From Halobacteriovorax sp. DA5 (GTDB lineage: Bacteria; Bdellovibrionota; Bacteriovoracia; Bacteriovoracales; Bacteriovoracaceae), in the NCBI RefSeq assembly GCF_002903145.1, contig NZ_PPDJ01000001.1, forward strand, positions 496,001-560,000: a DNA stretch of 64,000 nucleotides, given 5' to 3'. This document shows, in pieces, positions 60,350-64,000 of this stretch (its first letter is position 1; the number at the start of each line of letters is the position of its first letter). The position numbers were made by a program, and so were the translations under genes. The notes below the pieces were generated by a model, which saw only the letters and a list, made by a program, of their open reading frames with translations, was not told where the DNA came from and did not search any database.

Positions 60350-61247
60350 ACTTTTCCTTTAAGTCTGCTGCTGCATCAAATTCTGGCCACATTACTCTAA
60401 TTGTTCGATTAATTTGTATTTCATCTCCATTCTTTGAGACGTAATCGATATTCATACGAATAAGACGTGGAGTATTTCTTAATTTATTTAATTCTCTAAG
60501 TGATGAAACAAACTTTTCTTTTTCTGGACTATAGAATTCGAAAGAAAAGTCTCTTAAGTTTTCTATTACTGGATATTCTTTTGCTTTTTCCCAATCTAAT
60601 TCAGTATTATAAATATCAACTGGAATGATTGTTCTCGTTAGGGAATATGGAGCTTCTGTATTTTTTTCTTCTTCCTCTTGCCCCTCTGTCGATGTCGTTA
60701 CCACTCGGTAGCGTACCCACATTAAGTTAGATTGCTTCATATTCTTTATAAGTCTTCTGTTTGCTGAAGATAGAAAAACTAGTGAACCTTTCTCTTCATT
60801 TTGTAAAATTGGAATTGGAACATTTCCTGACGATAAGTTATCAAAATTCTTATTCTGATATATATGAGAAGTCATCACATATTTACTTGATTGTTGTTGC
60901 TGCTGTTGCTGTTGAGACGATCCTCCAAGCCTTGATCCCGATTGAGATTGTGACTGTGAGGCATTGTAGATTTTTGCAAAAGCTTTGTTATCTTCTGCTT
61001 TAGACGATTCGTAATAAAGGGGAGAGTTGATGAGTTCGATATCTCTTTCAATTCTCATCATTCCAATTTCTAACTGTAGTCTCTCGCGGTCTTCTTTAGT
61101 AACACGATCGTTCGTGTTAACACTGCTGTCGACGATTGTATAAATGGCCGTCATGAGTACTGATAAAATAGCAATAGCGATAAGAACTTCAATTAATGTG
61201 AAGCCCTTTTCATTTTTGTGAATATGATCGGTTTTAAAACTTCTCAT
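60333..61247 (-). CDS. gspJ: Type II secretion minor pseudopilin GspJ
   Basis: 304 residues. Prepilin cleavage motif EKG-FTLIEVLIAIAIL (Gly15/Phe16, Glu20). The rest matches GspJ (RIERDIELINSPLYYESSK...LVFLSSANRRL...LMWVRYRVV...LTRTI). A low-complexity SQSQSGSRLGGSSQQQQQQQQSS stretch (~98-121), including eight Gln in a row (112-119), breaks the globular domain. It forms the pseudopilus tip with GspI and GspK. It is 3 bp after gspI and overlaps gspK by 17 bp. Confidence 0.9.
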   Translation of the reverse strand: MRSFKTDHIHKNEKGFTLIEVLIAIAILSVLMTAIYTIVDSSVNTNDRVTKEDRERLQLEIGMMRIERDIELINSPLYYESSKAEDNKAFAKIYNASQSQSQSGSRLGGSSQQQQQQQQSSKYVMTSHIYQNKNFDNLSSGNVPIPILQNEEKGSLVFLSSANRRLIKNMKQSNLMWVRYRVVTTSTEGQEEEEKNTEAPYSLTRTIIPVDIYNTELDWEKAKEYPVIENLRDFSFEFYSPEKEKFVSSLRELNKLRNTPRLIRMNIDYVSKNGDEIQINRTIRVMWPEFDAAADLKEKYDFKK

Positions 61248-61250
61248 CTT

Positions 61251-61763
61251 CTAGAGTCCGTTTATCTCTACTTTATATTTATCATTTGAAAGCCACGTAC
61301 TTATTGTAAACGTTTCTTCAGTATTATCATCTTTAACAGTGACACTAACTTGCCAAATAAGTTTTTCAAGGTTCTTTTTAACAACACCAAAGATTTGTTT
61401 TTGAATTGAGTTATTGCTATCGTCACCATCATCTGGTGTTTCAGAGCCCGTTATCTTTTCGAAGTCTGGTACCGTGAAATTCTTCCATTCAACGCTATAG
61501 CTAATATTTTCATTACTTTCAAATTTCCCTACTTCAGGCTTCATCGTAATACTATCTTTTAGCTCCGGTGGGTAGGCCAGAATCTCATTCATTTTTTCAA
61601 TTCCATATTCACGAAGAGTTATCTCCGTTCGCATCTCCATCGAATCTGTAATATTTAGGCCTTGAGCAGTGATATATGAAGTTATAAAGACAGCGAATAT
61701 TGCAAGTGCAATAAGAACCTCTATGAGGGTAAATCCAGAATTATTTTTTAATTGCTTAACCAT
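61251..61763 (-). CDS. gspI: Type II secretion minor pseudopilin GspI
   Basis: 170 residues. Prepilin motif NSG-FTLIEVLIALAIFAV with Glu at +5. The globular part (MEMRTEITLREYGIEKMNEILAYPPELKDS...ISYSVEWKNFTVPD...LEKLIWQVSVTV) is GspI-like, with an acidic DDGDDSNNS insert. It overlaps gspH by 16 bp, so translation is coupled. It forms the tip complex with GspJ and GspK. Confidence 0.88.
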   Translation of the reverse strand: MVKQLKNNSGFTLIEVLIALAIFAVFITSYITAQGLNITDSMEMRTEITLREYGIEKMNEILAYPPELKDSITMKPEVGKFESNENISYSVEWKNFTVPDFEKITGSETPDDGDDSNNSIQKQIFGVVKKNLEKLIWQVSVTVKDDNTEETFTISTWLSNDKYKVEINGL

Positions 61764-62413
61764 TCGTTATAAAGTTCTTCTGCTTTTGTTGTTAGTTTTT
61801 CAATAAAGTCGTCACTAGAGAAGTTAACATCTTCCAAGGCCACGTACTCACGATTGATTACTTGACTGTATGGCTCTGTTGATAGTGCGACCATTTCATC
61901 TTCAGTTGCAAGAATAATTATAACAGAATCTTTCTCACCTGTGGGGTAAAAGTAGACATATGGTTTGCCAGTTATGTGTAATTTTTGTGTTAGTGTGCTG
62001 CCAACTGCAACAATGCGAACACCGCCCGTTGGACGGAAGTCATTAGCATCAAAGTCCGGTAGAGGCATGAAGCGACCTTTCTTATTTGCTTCTTTTTTCT
62101 CTTCATCAGTCATATCATCGTAATTCTTTGTTGAATCCATATCAATTACAAAGTCATTACTTTGTGCCATTTCTAAAGAGAGTTTTTGGTCGATATCTTC
62201 TAAGTCAAAACCAACGCGTAGAAATTTATTTGTTAAGCTCGCTTCATCACTTGAGAAGCGAATAACTCGTTCAACATTTTCAATCGTATCATCTAGGTTG
62301 CGGCGTGAGGAAAAGGTTGATCCTGCAACCATGTAAAGAAGTAGGGAAGCTAAGGCCATGGATACCAGAATTTCAATTAATGTAAAACCTGATTGTCCAT
62401 GTACCTTATGCAT
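61748..62413 (-). CDS. gspH: Type II secretion minor pseudopilin GspH
   Basis: 221 residues. Prepilin motif QSG-FTLIEILVSMALASLLLY with Glu at +5, followed by a GspH/FimT-like globular domain (STFSSRRNLDDTIENVERVIRFSSDEASLTNKFLRVGFDLEDIDQ). It lies 22 bp after gspG and overlaps gspI by 16 bp. It links the GspG-built shaft to the tip complex. Some of the region (MTDEEKKEANKKGRFMPLPDFD) looks like an insertion. Confidence 0.85.
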   Translation of the reverse strand: MHKVHGQSGFTLIEILVSMALASLLLYMVAGSTFSSRRNLDDTIENVERVIRFSSDEASLTNKFLRVGFDLEDIDQKLSLEMAQSNDFVIDMDSTKNYDDMTDEEKKEANKKGRFMPLPDFDANDFRPTGGVRIVAVGSTLTQKLHITGKPYVYFYPTGEKDSVIIILATEDEMVALSTEPYSQVINREYVALEDVNFSSDDFIEKLTTKAEELYNEWLSN

Positions 62414-62435
62414 AGTTTCCCTAATTTATTTTAGA

Positions 62436-62891
62436 TTACTTATTGTCTCTTAAGTAGATATCGGCAGCGAAACCTTCTCCGCCTTCTTCGTTATCATTAC
62501 CATAAGACATGATGTTGTAAGTTTTTCCATCTGAAGTATAAACATACTCCATATCCCATGGATCTAATGGGATTTCATCCGCATCGATAAATCCATTTGG
62601 TGGATAATTCTTACACTCGCGTCCGCCAGACGGTTTGTTGATAAGTGAGTCTAATCCCATCTCTGTTGTTGGGTAGAAGTTACACTTTCTTCTAAAGTCT
62701 TTCAGTAGTGACTCTAGTGATTTCATTTGAATGTTAGCAGACTTTACACGACCTTCTTCTAGTGAGTCGAAAACTTTACCTGCAATAAATGTCCCCATAA
62801 GTGAAATTAGAGTAAGGGCAATTAGGATTTCAATTAATGTCATCCCGGCCTGACTCTTCATTACTTGGCGTTTAAAAAAATTGTACTTCAT
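62436..62891 (-). CDS. gspG: Type II secretion major pseudopilin GspG
   Basis: 151 residues. Prepilin motif QAG-MTLIEILIALTLISL with Glu at +5. The C-terminal part LIKDFRRKCNFYPTTEMGLDSLINKP...PPNGFIDADEIPLDPWDMEY...YNIMSYGNDNEEGGEGFAADI is the GspG calcium-binding globular domain (NDxxxGGxGxxADI). Its subunits polymerise into the pseudopilus that pushes substrates through the secretin. It is 45 bp after gspF, with GGAG upstream. Confidence 0.93.
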   Translation of the reverse strand: MKYNFFKRQVMKSQAGMTLIEILIALTLISLMGTFIAGKVFDSLEEGRVKSANIQMKSLESLLKDFRRKCNFYPTTEMGLDSLINKPSGGRECKNYPPNGFIDADEIPLDPWDMEYVYTSDGKTYNIMSYGNDNEEGGEGFAADIYLRDNK

Positions 62892-62936
62892 TTAAAATCT
62901 CCTTAAATGTCTTCTTTTCTATATCCTCTAAAAAGC

Positions 62937-64000
62937 TTAATTGATTGAGTTTAGCTCCATCATTGGAACGACAACTGACATTACAATGAAAGCAACAGCT
63001 CCACCCATGCCGACCATCATAATAGGTTCGAGTACAGATGTTAACCCACTTAATTTAGATTCTACCTGATCCTCGTAGTTTTCCGCAATGATGTTAAGCA
63101 TTGGTTCGAGTTCACCTGATTTTTCACCTAAGCTTATCATATGTGTAACCATGATAGGGAAGTATCCTGATTGTGCAAGGGGCGCTGCCATGGAAGAACC
63201 TTCCGATATATTAATACGAGCGCTTTCAATTGCTTCTTGCATATGGACATTACCAATTAGGTTTTTAACAATCTTCATTGAAGCAAGAATTGGTACACCT
63301 GAATTTAAAAGTGTTGCAAGAGTTGAAGCAAAGCGTGAAACGTTCACCATTGTAATAAGTGAACCAAATACTGGAAGCTTTAGAGTCACGTAGTCCCATT
63401 TTGCGCGGCCATTCTTTGTATTAATATAGCGATTAAATAGCCAATAAAGACCAAAGGCGCCAATTATTACGGCCCACCAATATTGTTGTAAAAACCCTGA
63501 TAGCCAAATTGAAATTTTTGTCGGCAGAGGTAACTCTTTTTTCATCGAAACAAAAATCTTTGTAATCTTAGGAATAACTAAAACTAGAATTACACCCATA
63601 ACAAGGGCTCCAACTAGTAACATGATGATTGGATACATCATGGCACCTTTAACTTTATTTTTTAATTTAACTTGCGCTTCTGTAAATTCTGCAAGACGAA
63701 GTAGAACAATATCTAATGTACCTGACTGTTCACCGGCTTCAACCATGTTGACATAAATATGGTCAAAGATTTTTGGATAGTCTGAGAATGCAGAGGCAAG
63801 GGAGCTACCTTCATTTACTTTTTGACGAATCTCAGAGAGAACAACTTTTAATTTTGGGTTCTCACACTGTTCAATAAGTGCATTGAAGGCTTCAACAATT
63901 TGAATCTTTGCTTTAACAAGAGTGGCCAATTGTCTTGTCATAAGTGAAAGGTCGTTGATTGAAACGGTACTTCCGAAATTTAGCTCAAAAGAAGACTTAC
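62937..64000 (-). CDS. gspF: Type II secretion inner-membrane platform protein GspF (5' end outside window)
   Basis: The frame is open to the right edge of the window; the upstream residues (FGSTVSINDLSLMTRQLATLV) match the N-terminal GspF domain. At least 334 residues plus ~19 are visible. Two T2SSF repeats with three transmembrane helices (~110, ~160 and the C-terminal region) are seen, with GEQSGTLD and GEKSGELE motifs. GspF organises the platform under GspL/M. It ends 45 bp before gspG. gspC, gspD and gspE are expected beyond the window. Confidence 0.93.
   Translation of the reverse strand, partial: KSSFELNFGSTVSINDLSLMTRQLATLVKAKIQIVEAFNALIEQCENPKLKVVLSEIRQKVNEGSSLASAFSDYPKIFDHIYVNMVEAGEQSGTLDIVLLRLAEFTEAQVKLKNKVKGAMMYPIIMLLVGALVMGVILVLVIPKITKIFVSMKKELPLPTKISIWLSGFLQQYWWAVIIGAFGLYWLFNRYINTKNGRAKWDYVTLKLPVFGSLITMVNVSRFASTLATLLNSGVPILASMKIVKNLIGNVHMQEAIESARINISEGSSMAAPLAQSGYFPIMVTHMISLGEKSGELEPMLNIIAENYEDQVESKLSGLTSVLEPIMMVGMGGAVAFIVMSVVVPMMELNSIN

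Noticed and set aside
1..64000. CRISPR arrays, insertion sequences, rRNA genes, prophage genes
   Set aside because: Scanned by eye for regular spaced repeats, transposase or integrase motifs and rRNA landmarks; none were found.

Overview
The window reads as a piece of the chromosome of a low-GC, Gram-negative, marine-type bacterium of the Bdellovibrionota, most likely the Bacteriovorax/Halobacteriovorax group of predatory bacteria. The hints are a TIGR02147-type regulator (a family typical of Fibrobacter and Bdellovibrio-like bacteria), a DUF4056 lipoprotein, a Na+-translocating NADH:quinone reductase operon, a type II secretion operon, many secreted proteins of unknown function, and a histone-fold protein with a lysine-rich tail. 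The assignment is inference from gene content, not a phylogeny. I see no insertion sequence, prophage, CRISPR array or rRNA operon. One tRNA gene, tRNA-Ala(GGC), is present.

Layout. 1-5.6 kb: end of a TetR regulator, CoA-transferase, MATE exporter, lone receiver protein, CBS protein, cyclase-family and PaiB-family proteins. 5.9-12.8 kb: beta-CASP nuclease, PilJ-N histidine kinase, secreted metzincin-like protease, a repeat-bearing secreted protein divergent from a TIGR02147 regulator, and small conserved proteins (DUF5522, VF530). 13-18 kb: tRNA-Ala, two large or cysteine-rich secreted proteins, and a TPR protein with a degenerate receiver domain. 18.2-26.1 kb: histone-like protein, hisS, M23 endopeptidase-rmuC, bolA and an exonuclease-DinG helicase fusion. 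26.1-29.4 kb: a minus-strand run of envelope proteins (beta-barrel-like, PLA2-like lipoprotein, DUF4056 lipoprotein). 29.4-32.8 kb: K+ channel, membrane proteins, a second MATE exporter, methyltransferase, YchJ-like protein. 32.9-38.7 kb: nqrABCDEF. 38.9-47.4 kb: three orphan histidine kinases around a small enzyme cluster. 47.6-54.8 kb: RadD-like helicase, an unusual two-subunit type IIA topoisomerase, IHF-alpha and a MerR regulator. 54.8-64 kb: prenyl synthase and gspN-M-L-K-J-I-H-G-F, transcribed leftward out of the window.

Three things stand out. First, chromatin: a histone-fold protein with an H1-like Lys/Ala tail (18.2 kb), a topoisomerase whose A subunit carries eukaryote/T4-type motifs and whose two subunits both end in Lys-rich tails (50-53.6 kb), and an IHF-alpha with a fresh-looking 21-bp tandem duplication (53.9 kb). 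Second, a compact cluster at 41.3-47.4 kb: an E1/ThiF-like adenylyltransferase and an acetyltransferase-like protein converge on a haem-oxygenase-like di-iron oxidase candidate (HDO) and an acyltransferase-like protein, and the four genes are bracketed by two soluble histidine kinases of similar layout. It looks like a small-molecule or signal biosynthesis locus with its own sensors, and I do not recognise it as a described system. Third, Gln/Ser-rich low-complexity insertions in the minor pseudopilins GspJ and GspK.

All domain calls come from motif reading by eye. Starts were moved from the longest frame where a ribosome-binding site clearly favoured another codon.
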